Below are positions 47,191 to 55,318 of a stretch of 64,000 bases of DNA, piece after piece. The notes under the pieces were generated by a model, which did not search any database, had not been told where the DNA came from, and saw nothing but the letters and a program-made list of their open reading frames with translations. The stretch's first letter is position 1. Each line of letters starts with the position of its first letter. Origin of the DNA: Xylanibacillus composti (GTDB lineage: Bacteria; Bacillota; Bacilli; Paenibacillales; K13); assembly GCF_018403685.1 (NCBI RefSeq), contig NZ_BOVK01000006.1, forward strand, positions 124,001 through 188,000. The letters are read 5' to 3'. The translations under genes and the position numbers were made by a program.

Positions 47191-47478
47191 ATGGCCTACA
47201 CGCAGTATGGCATCAGGCCGGAACTGGTGGAAATGGTAAAGACCCGGCTCAAATCGCCAGAACGCAAGGAAAAGCTCAAGTTGATGGTAAAGCCATTGAC
47301 GAAGAAAGACTTGCAGGATCGGGCTACCGTCGCAAAGCTGGTCGGCAGGGCGGCCAAGGTTCTGAACATTGCGCCAAGCTCGACTGAGAGGGAGCGCATC
47401 GTCAGCTTTATCCTCGATCAGAAGATCGATCCCAAGAATACCTTGCATTTGATAAAGCTGTGGGGCATGTTTCGCTAG
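47191..47478 (+). CDS. stage VI sporulation protein F (SpoVIF/YjcC)-like
   Basis: A 95-residue protein. The middle (LTKKDLQDRATVAKLVGRAAKVLNIAPSSTERERIVSFILDQKI) follows the SpoVIF pattern of a KDEKTVRxLIxxxxxMAxxPVxKEKEDxIVxxI-type helix pair. SpoVIF supports spore coat assembly and resistance. The start has AAAGGGGAG ten bases ahead, and a sigma-K-like promoter lies just upstream. Similarity is moderate, so the name is tentative. It stands after recG, where Bacillus has fapR. Confidence 0.72.
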   Translation: MAYTQYGIRPELVEMVKTRLKSPERKEKLKLMVKPLTKKDLQDRATVAKLVGRAAKVLNIAPSSTERERIVSFILDQKIDPKNTLHLIKLWGMFR

Positions 47479-47530
47479 CTGCGGGGCAACAATTCGAGCT
47501 GATTAAGGTGCGCAAATCCGTCGATAGGCT

Positions 47531-47568
47531 TGCAGCCAGGCAGCAGTCCTGAGGGCTGCATTTTTTTT
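47531..47568 (+). terminator. Rho-independent terminator after spoVIF
   Basis: TGCAGCC and GGGCTGCA pair, or GCAGTCC/GGGCTGC with a tight TGA loop; eight T follow. Confidence 0.8.
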
Positions 47569-47661
47569 GTCTGATCCTGCGGCAGCCGGACTTGTACGGT
47601 CGCAAAAGCGGGAGGGCCGAGCTTGAAAAGTCAAAAGGATACAGACGGCAATTCTGGCGTG

Positions 47662-47670
47662 TGCTATAAT
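47662..47670 (+). promoter_or_regulatory. candidate extended -10 promoter upstream of moxR
   Basis: TG-C-TATAAT, a perfect extended -10, lies 90 bases before the moxR start. No -35 was found at proper spacing. Confidence 0.5.
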
Positions 47671-47759
47671 TTGGTAGACTACTAGTTTTGCTGTCCGGAT
47701 CTGGATGCGCGGATAGCGGCGACTGGTGCTTATACTGGGATGAGAGGTGGATACATACG

Positions 47760-48725
47760 ATGATGCGTTTGGAAGAAATGACTCAGATTGTGCAACGGAT
47801 ACGAAGCAATGTCAATGCCGTTATGGTCGGCAAGGAAGCGGTTACAGATTACCTGATGATCGCTTTGGTTGCCGGCGGTCATGTGCTGCTGGATGATGTG
47901 CCGGGAACGGGCAAGACGATGACGGCCAAAACCTTCGCCGCCTCATTGGGCTGTTCCGTGAAGCGTGTGCAATTTACGGCAGATTTGCTGCCTTCCGATA
48001 TCACTGGCATTAATGTGTTCAATCAGCAAAAAAGCGAGTTTGAGCTGCGAAAGGGACCGGTTTTCGCTAATATTTTGCTGGCAGACGAGATCAATCGGGC
48101 GACTCCCCGCACACAATCCAGCCTGCTTGAAGCGATGGAAGAGAGACAAGTTACGATTGACGGGGATACATACAAGCTCCCGCTTCCGTTTCTAGTGATG
48201 GCAACGCAAAACCCGCTGGATCAGCAAGGAACGTTCCCGTTGCCGGAAGCGCAGCTGGACCGCTTCCTGTTGAAAATTCCATCCGGCTATCCGAATCTGG
48301 AACAAGAGGATACGATGCTTCAGCGATTTGCCTCGGATGATCCGCTTGCAGCTGTCCGAGCGGTGACCACTCCGGACGAGCTGGAAGCTATGCAGCTGCT
48401 GCTGAAGGAAGTCCACGTTAGTGCCGCAATACGGCAATACTTATTAGCTATTATGGACAAGACCCGCCAGCATCCGGACTTGGCTTACGGCGTCAGTCCG
48501 CGGGGCAGCTTGCAGCTGTATCAGGCAGCCCGCGCTCGCGCTCTGATCGCAGGTCGCAATTATGTGGAGCCGGACGATGTGAAAGCGCTCATAGGGCCGG
48601 TTTGCGCACATCGGTTGTCCATGGGCGACGGCTTGTCCGATTTCTCTGCCGTCCAACAGGTTCTGGAGGAGATCGTAAGACAAGTGCCAGTTCCCACTGA
48701 GCTCGCACAGCATGAAAGCAGGTAG
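47760..48725 (+). CDS. MoxR family AAA+ ATPase
   Basis: A 321-residue chaperone-like ATPase. Walker A is VPGTGKT at residues 47-53, Walker B LLADEINRAT, sensor region VMATQNPLDQQGTFPLPEAQLDRF. MoxR proteins usually act with neighbouring DUF58 and membrane proteins to activate or mature another complex. The ATG at 47760 follows GAGGTGG; an earlier in-frame ATG at 47688 gives 24 atypical residues. The DUF58 gene begins directly after its stop. Confidence 0.94.
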   Translation: MMRLEEMTQIVQRIRSNVNAVMVGKEAVTDYLMIALVAGGHVLLDDVPGTGKTMTAKTFAASLGCSVKRVQFTADLLPSDITGINVFNQQKSEFELRKGPVFANILLADEINRATPRTQSSLLEAMEERQVTIDGDTYKLPLPFLVMATQNPLDQQGTFPLPEAQLDRFLLKIPSGYPNLEQEDTMLQRFASDDPLAAVRAVTTPDELEAMQLLLKEVHVSAAIRQYLLAIMDKTRQHPDLAYGVSPRGSLQLYQAARARALIAGRNYVEPDDVKALIGPVCAHRLSMGDGLSDFSAVQQVLEEIVRQVPVPTELAQHESR

Positions 48726-48730
48726 TGCCG

Positions 48731-49804
48731 ATGGCGATCTTTTGGTTTACAGCAGTCATTCTTTTGTTGCTGATCCTGCAAAATTTCATCTTTGGCCGCA
48801 TGGGCTTCAAAAAACTGGACTATGAGCGGCGTTTCGACCGTCAACGGGTGTTCGCCGGGGAAGCAATCGAAATGACCGAGGTCATTACGAATCGCCGCCG
48901 CATTCCGTATCCTTATGTGCTGGTCGAATCGATGATGCCGGCTTCGTTCCGATTCGGCGGCAAGAGCGATGTGTACCAAACGCTAGGCGAAAACCAGCAG
49001 CATCATCGCAGCCTGTTCGCCTTGAGAGGACGATATGAAATCACGAGAAAATACGTGTTTACCTGTGAGAAGCGCGGCGTATACGATTTTCAGTCCGTAA
49101 CGCTCACTGCAGGCGATGCGATCGGTTTGAAGGCACATGTGCAGACCCGCCCGGCCAACTTCCAAATCACGGTCTATCCCAAACCGCTTGCGCTTCGAGA
49201 GTTGCCGCTTGGCGCGCGAAGCTGGCTGGAGAATGCGTTCAGCCGTGACAATGCCCTGCGGGAAAATCACTACCAAGTGAGCGGGGCGCGTCCGTATCGT
49301 CCGGGCGACAGCGCCAGGTGGATTTCCTGGAAGGCTTCCGCCAAGCTGGGAGAATGGATGGTGCATAAGCGTGAAAGCATATTGGATCAGGAGCTGTGGA
49401 TCATTCTGAATATACAGGATGATAGTGAAGTGTGGAGCCGTTCCATGGATTCGGGCAAGCTGGAGAGAGGGATTCGCTACGCCGCGTCGGCTGCGGCATA
49501 TGCGGCCAAACATGGGATTCGCGTCGGCTTTGCCTGCAACGGCTCCTTGCCCGGAATTCGCGGGTTAGCGGAAGATCTGCAAATTGCAGGAGGAAAAAAG
49601 CAATATGCGTCCATCCTGGACAGGCTTGCCCGACTCAAGGCAGATGTTGAAATGCCGATTGAGAAAATGCTGGACGAGCGCTCCGCGCGATATGCAGGAC
49701 ACAATATACTTCTGATCAGCCCTATTATGACCGCGTCTCTGAAACGGCGATTGCAAGTGCTGCGGCGCCAGGGGAATGCGGTCGAGTGGCTGCCGGTGAA
49801 ATAG
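48731..49804 (+). CDS. DUF58 domain-containing protein
   Basis: A 357-residue protein with a short N-terminal membrane helix (IFWFTAVILLLLILQNFIFG), a beta-rich extracellular-type middle, and the DUF58 signature YRPGDSARWISWKASAKLGEWMVHKRE at about residues 192-218; the C-terminal part resembles a von Willebrand A-like fold. The ATG at 48731 has AGGTAG upstream; a GTG at 48725 overlaps the moxR stop. It belongs to the moxR set. Confidence 0.9.
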   Translation: MAIFWFTAVILLLLILQNFIFGRMGFKKLDYERRFDRQRVFAGEAIEMTEVITNRRRIPYPYVLVESMMPASFRFGGKSDVYQTLGENQQHHRSLFALRGRYEITRKYVFTCEKRGVYDFQSVTLTAGDAIGLKAHVQTRPANFQITVYPKPLALRELPLGARSWLENAFSRDNALRENHYQVSGARPYRPGDSARWISWKASAKLGEWMVHKRESILDQELWIILNIQDDSEVWSRSMDSGKLERGIRYAASAAAYAAKHGIRVGFACNGSLPGIRGLAEDLQIAGGKKQYASILDRLARLKADVEMPIEKMLDERSARYAGHNILLISPIMTASLKRRLQVLRRQGNAVEWLPVK

Positions 49805-49818
49805 ATGGAGGGGATGAG

Positions 49819-51042
49819 GTGAAAGAGAACGGGTTTTCCCCATGGAAGCGCTCTGTAGGGACCGGAGCAATCGAAAGCATCGGCATCCTGCCGTTTCTGC
49901 CCTTCATATACGGCAGCAGTTTCTGGTTGGGCTTGCCTGTATTTGCAGTAGCTTGCGGCATATTCTACGCGATCGGAGCGTGGGCGGCTCCGAGAATGAT
50001 GCGCTTTATTCGATGGGCAGCTTTGATTCCAGTCTTATTCGGTGTATTTATGCTAACAGACTCATATGCAGCTATACTGGCGGGAGCGTATATGTTTTCG
50101 CGCGGCGGCAAGCATCAAGGAGAGTGGCGGTTTGTCTATTGGCTTGGCAGCTTCCTCTTCCACTTGGTCGCGCTGCTGTGGATTGTACGAACGCCTGAAT
50201 TGGCAAGCTATGTCCCTTTGTTGTGGGGAAGCGCTTTCGTTTCCGTTGCCTTATTTTTGTTCGGTTTTCAGCGTCAGCTGGTCCGCGATGCGGCTGTCTA
50301 TCACAAGCTGATTACTTCGGAAACCTTGAGAGTCGGCTTAGTCACGGTGTCCGTAATGCTCGGGGCGGCCTTGCTCGTAACGATGCTTTCCTGGACCTAT
50401 GTCGGGGAAAGAATGATCGGACCGCTGACCCATTTTGCCGACAGCTTCAAGGAGACGCTGACAGACAATTTAGGCCCCATAACCGAAGGAGTGTTGCCAT
50501 ACCCGGTTCCGGAGAATCCGCCCGAGGAACAGTTGCAGCTGTATGAGGGGAACAAATTTATAGAGTTCGTGCTGAACGTAATTGGCGGTTTTCTTGTGCC
50601 TGCGGCAATCATCGGCTCGGTGGGCTGGCTGCTTTATCTCAATCGGCATGAAATCAGAGCGTTTTTATTTTCCTCTTCAGAGGAGAAGGAACAGGAATCG
50701 CTGCCTTATACGGAAGAACGCCGCTCCTTGCGTGAGGATGGCGAAGCTCGCCATGCACATAAGCATGCTGCGATCAGCTATGAGGAGTGGAAGCAGATGA
50801 ACAATGCGCAAAAGGTGCGTTCCCTCTACCTGTTGCTTGTTCGTCGTTGGATCGAGAGGGGACACATCATACGGCCTTATGAGACCCCCCGGGAAATCGG
50901 GAAACGCATGGACGAGCCGGATACGGACAAGCTGATGGATGCTTACTCGCGGGTGAAATATGGAGGAAGCACTCAAGGAGGGTTGCCGGAAGAGGAACTG
51001 GATTCCTGGTATAACCGCTTGAACGAGCCAGAAAGACGGTAG
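49819..51042 (+). CDS. DUF4129-type membrane protein, transglutaminase domain absent
   Basis: A 407-residue protein from a GTG at 49819 behind TGGAGGGGATGAG. About six hydrophobic helices fill residues 20-205, a short periplasmic-side loop (IGPLTHFADSFKETLTDNLGPITEGVLPYPVPEN) follows, then another helix (IGGFLVPAAIIGSVGWLLYL) and a cytosolic tail with the DUF4129-like block RSLYLLLVRRWIERGHIIRPYETPREI. In most moxR-DUF58 loci the third protein carries a transglutaminase core between these parts; here there is no Cys-His-Asp core and the chain is much shorter. This assignment is by context and layout. Confidence 0.65.
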   Translation: MKENGFSPWKRSVGTGAIESIGILPFLPFIYGSSFWLGLPVFAVACGIFYAIGAWAAPRMMRFIRWAALIPVLFGVFMLTDSYAAILAGAYMFSRGGKHQGEWRFVYWLGSFLFHLVALLWIVRTPELASYVPLLWGSAFVSVALFLFGFQRQLVRDAAVYHKLITSETLRVGLVTVSVMLGAALLVTMLSWTYVGERMIGPLTHFADSFKETLTDNLGPITEGVLPYPVPENPPEEQLQLYEGNKFIEFVLNVIGGFLVPAAIIGSVGWLLYLNRHEIRAFLFSSSEEKEQESLPYTEERRSLREDGEARHAHKHAAISYEEWKQMNNAQKVRSLYLLLVRRWIERGHIIRPYETPREIGKRMDEPDTDKLMDAYSRVKYGGSTQGGLPEEELDSWYNRLNEPERR

Positions 51043-51050
51043 CAGCCAGG

Positions 51051-51071
51051 GGCAAGAAGCTTGCTCTTTTT
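51051..51071 (+). terminator. weak terminator-like hairpin after the DUF4129 gene
   Basis: GCAAG-AAG-CTTGC is a five-base stem followed by TCTTTTT. It is short, so confidence is low. Confidence 0.4.
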
Positions 51072-51223
51072 AGAAGCGAGCCTCCATGATAGCTTCAGGC
51101 AGACGTGTCCTGTGCATGGCAGGGATTAGGCTGACTTTCACAAAGATTGATTTCGTACAGACAAGCCAAAGATGAATTTTTGAGCTATAATGTATGAGGT
51201 CAGCATTATCGGAGGTGAGCCAA

Positions 51224-52204
51224 GTGAAAAATGAGTTGGAACAGACCTATTTGGATTTCTTGCAATATATATTGGATAACGGTGTGAAGAAGGAAGACCG
51301 CACCGGAACGGGAACACTGAGTGTATTCGGTTACCAGATGCGATTTGATTTGTCCAGAGGATTCCCTTTGTTTACTACAAGACGCACGTCATTTCGCTTA
51401 ATTGCGAGCGAATTGCTGTGGTTCATCAAAGGGGACACCAACATTCGTTATTTATTGCAGCATAATAACCATATATGGGATGAATGGGCTTTCAAGAAAT
51501 GGGTTGAATCCGATGAGTATCAGGGGCCGGATATGACGGATTTCGGGAAGCGCTGCTTGGTTGACGAAGCGTTCAACAAGGTCTATCAGACCGAATTGGA
51601 TGCCTTCTGTCAACGGATTCTAGAGGATGACGCTTTTGCAGCGAAATATGGCGATCTTGGTAATGTCTACGGGAAGCAGTGGCGCAACTGGACAACTTCA
51701 ACGGGCGAGTCGATCGATCAATTAACAGATGTCATCGAGCAGATCAAAACAAATCCGGATTCGCGGCGCTTAATCGTGAACGCCTGGAATCCGGAGGATG
51801 TGGTCAATGCCGGTGCAAAAGGAAGCAAAGCAGCGCTGCCGCCTTGCCATGTCATGTTCCAATTTTATGTGGCCAACGGCAAGTTAAGCTGCCATTTGCT
51901 GCAGCGCAGCGCGGATTCCTTTCTCGGGGCGAATTTCAACATTCCGTCTTACTCCTTATTGACACATTTGATCGCAAGAGAATGCGGCTTGGAGGCAGGC
52001 GAGTTTGTATACAGCATCAGCGATGCGCACATCTATTCCAATCATGTGGAACAGGTGAAGGAGCAATTGTCTCGCGAGCCGAGGCCGTTGCCAACCTTAG
52101 CGATCAATCCGGAGAAACAATCTATTTTTGATATGGAGTTAGAGGATTTGACGATTGAGGGCTATGATCCGCACCCCTCCATTAAAGCGCCGATTGCTGT
52201 GTAG
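51224..52204 (+). CDS. thyA: thymidylate synthase ThyA
   Basis: Makes dTMP from dUMP with methylene-THF. 326 residues, the long form with an insertion of about 50 residues ([14 protein letters not shown]...[17 protein letters not shown]) as in the Lactobacillus casei enzyme. Catalytic C208 lies in [12 protein letters not shown]; the phosphate-binding [12 protein letters not shown] block and the LLTHLIA helix are present. The start is GTG at 51224, behind a perfect GGAGGTGA. A TATAAT at 51186 may be its -10. dfrA follows, replenishing THF. Confidence 0.97.
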   Translation: MKNELEQTYLDFLQYILDNGVKKEDRTGTGTLSVFGYQMRFDLSRGFPLFTTRRTSFRLIASELLWFIKGDTNIRYLLQHNNHIWDEWAFKKWVESDEYQGPDMTDFGKRCLVDEAFNKVYQTELDAFCQRILEDDAFAAKYGDLGNVYGKQWRNWTTSTGESIDQLTDVIEQIKTNPDSRRLIVNAWNPEDVVNAGAKGSKAALPPCHVMFQFYVANGKLSCHLLQRSADSFLGANFNIPSYSLLTHLIARECGLEAGEFVYSISDAHIYSNHVEQVKEQLSREPRPLPTLAINPEKQSIFDMELEDLTIEGYDPHPSIKAPIAV

Positions 52205-52252
52205 CGACTCAGATTTCGCTCGGCTGGCTGGACGAAAGGATGTGACAACTGG

Positions 52253-52741
52253 ATGATCACGATGATTTTTGCCATGGGCCGCAACCGCGTCATCGGACGC
52301 GACAACAAGCTTCCCTGGCATTTGCCTGCTGATTTGCAGTATTTCAAAAGCGTCACCAGCGGCTCCACGGTCGTCATGGGCAGACTAACACATGAGTCCA
52401 TTGGCAGGCCATTGCCGAATCGAAGGAATATTGTGATCACCTCTGATCGCGCTTACCAAGCGGAAGGGTGTGAGATCATGCATGATATCGCGGACATCGT
52501 CCAATACGCGAAAGCAGAGGAAGAGTTGTTTGTGATTGGCGGAGCGGGATTATTCAGCCAGTTGCTCCCGTACGCTGCCAAGATGCATATCACGTGGATA
52601 GATGAGGAGTTTGAAGGAGATACGTTTTTGCCCGAGTGGGATCGCAGCGAGTGGAAGCTGGTATCAGAAACACCGGGTGTGCGGGACGAGAAAAATCCTT
52701 ATCACTACGCATTTCGCGTATATGAACGAGCAGGGAACTAG
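52253..52741 (+). CDS. dfrA: dihydrofolate reductase
   Basis: Reduces dihydrofolate, which ThyA produces, back to tetrahydrofolate. A 162-residue protein with FAMGRNRVIGRDNKLPWHLPADLQYFK (folate site, Asp in the LPADLQ block), VVMGRLTHESIGRPLPNRRNIV and VIGGAGLFSQLLPYA (NADPH loop). It lies 48 bases after thyA, forming the standard pair. Confidence 0.97.
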   Translation: MITMIFAMGRNRVIGRDNKLPWHLPADLQYFKSVTSGSTVVMGRLTHESIGRPLPNRRNIVITSDRAYQAEGCEIMHDIADIVQYAKAEEELFVIGGAGLFSQLLPYAAKMHITWIDEEFEGDTFLPEWDRSEWKLVSETPGVRDEKNPYHYAFRVYERAGN

Positions 52742-52752
52742 GGGGAGATCTT

Positions 52753-52962
52753 ATGTCCAATCGCAGGGCAAATCTCGTGCCGAGCTGTCCGATCTGCGGC
52801 TTTCAGATGAAGTGGTGGTTTGCGAAGTGGAAGTGTTTTAACTGCGGGCAATGGAATGGCTGCTGCGGGGATGAAACGAGCGATCCGGGCGGTTTGTGGC
52901 TGGAGCCCGATCCTCATGGCTGCGATCGCCGGCATAAGGGGTCGCCATCGCCCGGCAAGTAG
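52753..52962 (+). CDS. small zinc-ribbon protein of unknown function
   Basis: A 69-residue protein starting 11 bases after dfrA, with GGGGGAGAT ahead of the ATG. It shows CPICGFQMKWWFAKWKCFNCG, a clear two-CxxC zinc ribbon, then CCGDETSDPG and a further Cys, so six Cys in all. The tryptophan-rich spacing and the lack of membrane segments suggest a soluble protein, perhaps binding nucleic acid or protein. I do not recognise a named family. Translation signals and position in the operon support it as real. Confidence 0.7.
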   Translation: MSNRRANLVPSCPICGFQMKWWFAKWKCFNCGQWNGCCGDETSDPGGLWLEPDPHGCDRRHKGSPSPGK

Positions 52963-53004
52963 ACCGGCAAAACCGATAGATTAGAGGAAAGGATTGCAGC
53001 GCGC

Positions 53005-53463
53005 ATGAGTGAAGCGATAGAAGCGATGCGGCGTTCGATTAAACAAAAACAGATGCAGAGGCTCTTCCAAATGGAGCCGGGACGTGAATTGGATGCGCTG
53101 ATCGCCCGCTATGTGGAAGGGTATCAGGTTGTGCGCAGATCCTTGCAAGATATGGACGCGGATTATTGGATCCGGCCGCTTTCCTCGATGCGGTCGGAAG
53201 AAGGGGAGCTGGAGCGCGTGCCGACTTATTCCACAACGATTTTTTCTGCACATGCTCTGTTGAACCGCTATCGCCAATGGCGGCTGCAGAGCGAGGGAGA
53301 GGCTGGCATACAAGCAGAAATATGCGGCGATGAAGGGGCAGTGGGGTCATCCGGCGCTTGCCGGACTGTTCCGGAAGCGATCAGTAAAGCGGCTGTGGCC
53401 TTGATGATCGCAGAAAATCATTTGATTGAGGAATTGCTCGAGGAGCATGGAGACGCGATATAA
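53005..53463 (+). CDS. unknown protein with phage ABA-sandwich-like domain
   Basis: A 152-residue protein. ELDALIARYVEGYQVV, then PTYSTTIFSAHALLNRYRQW, then PEAISKAAVALMIA match the order of blocks in the phage ABA sandwich domain (LDAxVAxxVxGW, PYSTDIxAAWxxVexx, PxAIxxAAL), a small fold common in phage genomes and of unknown role. The C-terminus is helical and acidic. GGAAAGGAT provides the ribosome site. No other phage gene is near, so it may be a domesticated copy. The family call is by eye. Confidence 0.55.
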   Translation: MSEAIEAMRRSIKQKQMQRLFQMEPGRELDALIARYVEGYQVVRRSLQDMDADYWIRPLSSMRSEEGELERVPTYSTTIFSAHALLNRYRQWRLQSEGEAGIQAEICGDEGAVGSSGACRTVPEAISKAAVALMIAENHLIEELLEEHGDAI

Positions 53464-53497
53464 AGAGCGCCTCAGGAAGGAACACGAGGGAGCGGAC

Positions 53498-54148
53498 ATG
53501 AATATGCATGCAGGAAGCAGGATGTTGATTTTCGGCGGCGGCGCGCTAGGGGAGTGGGCGATTCCGCATATCGGGGAAGGAGATGTGCTTGTAGGAGCAG
53601 ATCAAGGTGCCTGGTTTCTAGTCTCGCACGGGTATCGTCCGCACTTGGCTATGGGGGACTTTGATTCCGTGACTGCGGAGCAAAAAAAGCACATCCAGCA
53701 GATGGCAGGGGAATTCCGTGATTGCGATCCGATCATGAAGGATTACACCGATTCTGAATTAGCCTATATGTGGGCACTGCAGCAGCGGCCAGCCGAAATT
53801 GTGCTGCTCGGCATGACCGGCACCCGGTTGGACCATACACTGGCGAACGTGCAGCTTCTGCGGCAAGGTCTGGCAGCAGGCGTCCGCACGGTGCTTCGGA
53901 ATGAGCACAACCGGATTGAATTGACAAACGGCCGGCTGGAACTGACGGATGAAGGGTTTTCCTATATTTCTCTGCTGCCGCTCACCATTGAAGTCCAGGG
54001 CATAACGCTAGAGGGCTTTCAATATCCGCTGCGCGACGCAGTATTGACGATGGGGCAATCACTTGCTGTAAGCAACAAGCTCGTTGCCCCCGCTGCCGCG
54101 GTCACGGTGCGCTCCGGAGAGCTTCTGGTCATACAAAGCCGCGATTAG
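53498..54148 (+). CDS. thiN: thiamine diphosphokinase
   Basis: Converts thiamine to the cofactor thiamine diphosphate. A 216-residue protein with ADQGAWFLVSHGYRPHLAMGDFDSVT and DYTDSELAYMWALQQ (metal and ATP-binding Asp residues), GMTGTRLDHTLANVQLL, and a C-terminal beta-sandwich. The ATG at 53498 follows GAGGGAG. In Bacillus it lies between rpe and spoVM; here it is grouped with folate genes. Its stop overlaps that of the convergent HAD gene. Confidence 0.92.
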   Translation: MNMHAGSRMLIFGGGALGEWAIPHIGEGDVLVGADQGAWFLVSHGYRPHLAMGDFDSVTAEQKKHIQQMAGEFRDCDPIMKDYTDSELAYMWALQQRPAEIVLLGMTGTRLDHTLANVQLLRQGLAAGVRTVLRNEHNRIELTNGRLELTDEGFSYISLLPLTIEVQGITLEGFQYPLRDAVLTMGQSLAVSNKLVAPAAAVTVRSGELLVIQSRD

Positions 54149-54879
54149 ACAGAGGCGAAGGCGCGAATCAGACCAGGGACTGCCGATAGGCTGGACACTG
54201 TCTCGAATACGCCGGAGGGGGTTGCTTGTACATCTACGACGTTGTATTGCCATTCTTGCTCCGCCGGAATAAATACGGCATGGATGCCGTTTTCCAACGC
54301 GGGTACGATATCGGTGCGCAGTGAGTTGCCGACCATCCATGTACGGGAACGGAGCCATTTCTCCTGTTCAATGATCCGGTTCAGGAACTGGCTGTTCTTA
54401 TGGGAGGCAACATGGATTCGATCGGCAAAGAAAGCCTCCAATCCCAACTGATGCACTTTGCGAAGTTGAACTTCCTCGACACCGCCGGTGTAGAGGACAA
54501 GCTCGTGTCCGTCTTTCTGCAAGGCTTCCAGCGTCTCAATCATGCTGGGATACGGTTCGATCGGCATATCGTAGACAGACTTGGCCAGCTGACGGTACTG
54601 CTCCTCCATGTCTGCTTCCGGATTTGTCCCGGCTTTGCGGCAAAAATAGCGGTATGTATCGACAAAGGACTCGGGGAAATGCTCGGTCGTAAAGCCGTTG
54701 ATGTGCACAGAAGCCAGATCGAGCTCCAATTGCTTCTCCTTCACTTCATCGCTTGTGCAGAAATGCGGAAAGCGCTCGGCCAAATCCTCGGCCAATTGTT
54801 CGATAATTCGGAAAAAGTATTTGTTGCAGTGAACGAGTGTATCGTCCAAGTCGAACAGGATGGTTTGCTCGTTTATCAT
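54145..54879 (-). CDS. HAD family hydrolase
   Basis: A 244-residue phosphatase. Motif I ILFDLDDTLVHC carries the nucleophile Asp and general-base Asp; motif II is LVLYTGG; the later motif TWMVGNSLRTDIVPALENG is the GDxxxxD-like motif IV variant with Asn in the first position. A helical cap lies between I and II. The substrate is unknown. The ATG at 54879 has AAAGGAGTGAAGG ahead; the open frame continues upstream but without such a site. The gene converges on thiN and the stops overlap by four bases. Confidence 0.87.
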   Translation of the reverse strand: MINEQTILFDLDDTLVHCNKYFFRIIEQLAEDLAERFPHFCTSDEVKEKQLELDLASVHINGFTTEHFPESFVDTYRYFCRKAGTNPEADMEEQYRQLAKSVYDMPIEPYPSMIETLEALQKDGHELVLYTGGVEEVQLRKVHQLGLEAFFADRIHVASHKNSQFLNRIIEQEKWLRSRTWMVGNSLRTDIVPALENGIHAVFIPAEQEWQYNVVDVQATPSGVFETVSSLSAVPGLIRAFASV

Positions 54880-55318
54880 ATCCTTCACTCCTTTCATTAG
54901 TTGATGGAAAGCACTATGGCAAGCAGTCTCATTGTACCCAATTTGGACTGGCGGAATCAATATTTTTGTAGCACCCGCCGGAATGTTAGAGTATAATTGA
55001 TAGAAACTGGCTTATTTATGAAATGAGGGGGCCTCATTCTGGACGTACATACATTGGCGAGCTCTCAATCGAGCATTTGGAACGGCAAGCTTCCAGATGA
55101 ACATCCTTTCGTCTATGACGGCTCTCACACCGCATTTGCATAGGACACGCATAAAAATGTGATCAACTTTCGACAGATGCTCTTCGCGCAATGCGGCCGG
55201 CACCGGCACACCGTTGAAGGGCAAGGAATCGAATTCTGCTCGCCTACTAGCACTTGGTTATTCTTTTTACTCACTTATATAAATATATTTAGCAGCAGTA
55301 GGAAAGGAGTTTGCGAAA
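54880..55318. other. divergent region and long leader before the oxidoreductase genes
   Basis: About 440 bases without a gene I can support. It holds the HAD promoter on the minus strand, a TATAAT at 54992 on the plus strand, a hairpin AATGAGG-GGG-CCTCATT at 55022-55038, and an AAAGGAG before the ATG at 55319. If the TATAAT is used, the leader is about 315 bases. Short open frames here lack ribosome sites. Confidence 0.45.
54931..54960 (-). promoter_or_regulatory. sigma-A-type promoter for the HAD hydrolase gene
   Basis: On the minus strand TTGATT and TACAAT are 18 bases apart, about 50 bases before the start. Confidence 0.6.

Noticed and set aside
53005-53463. Prophage remnant suggested by the ABA-sandwich-like gene
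   Set aside because: No other phage gene, attachment repeat or composition shift lies nearby.
55012-55224. 70-codon minus-strand frame and short plus-strand frames in the oxidoreductase leader
   Set aside because: No ribosome binding sites, no recognisable domain, and the frames conflict. Treated as non-coding.
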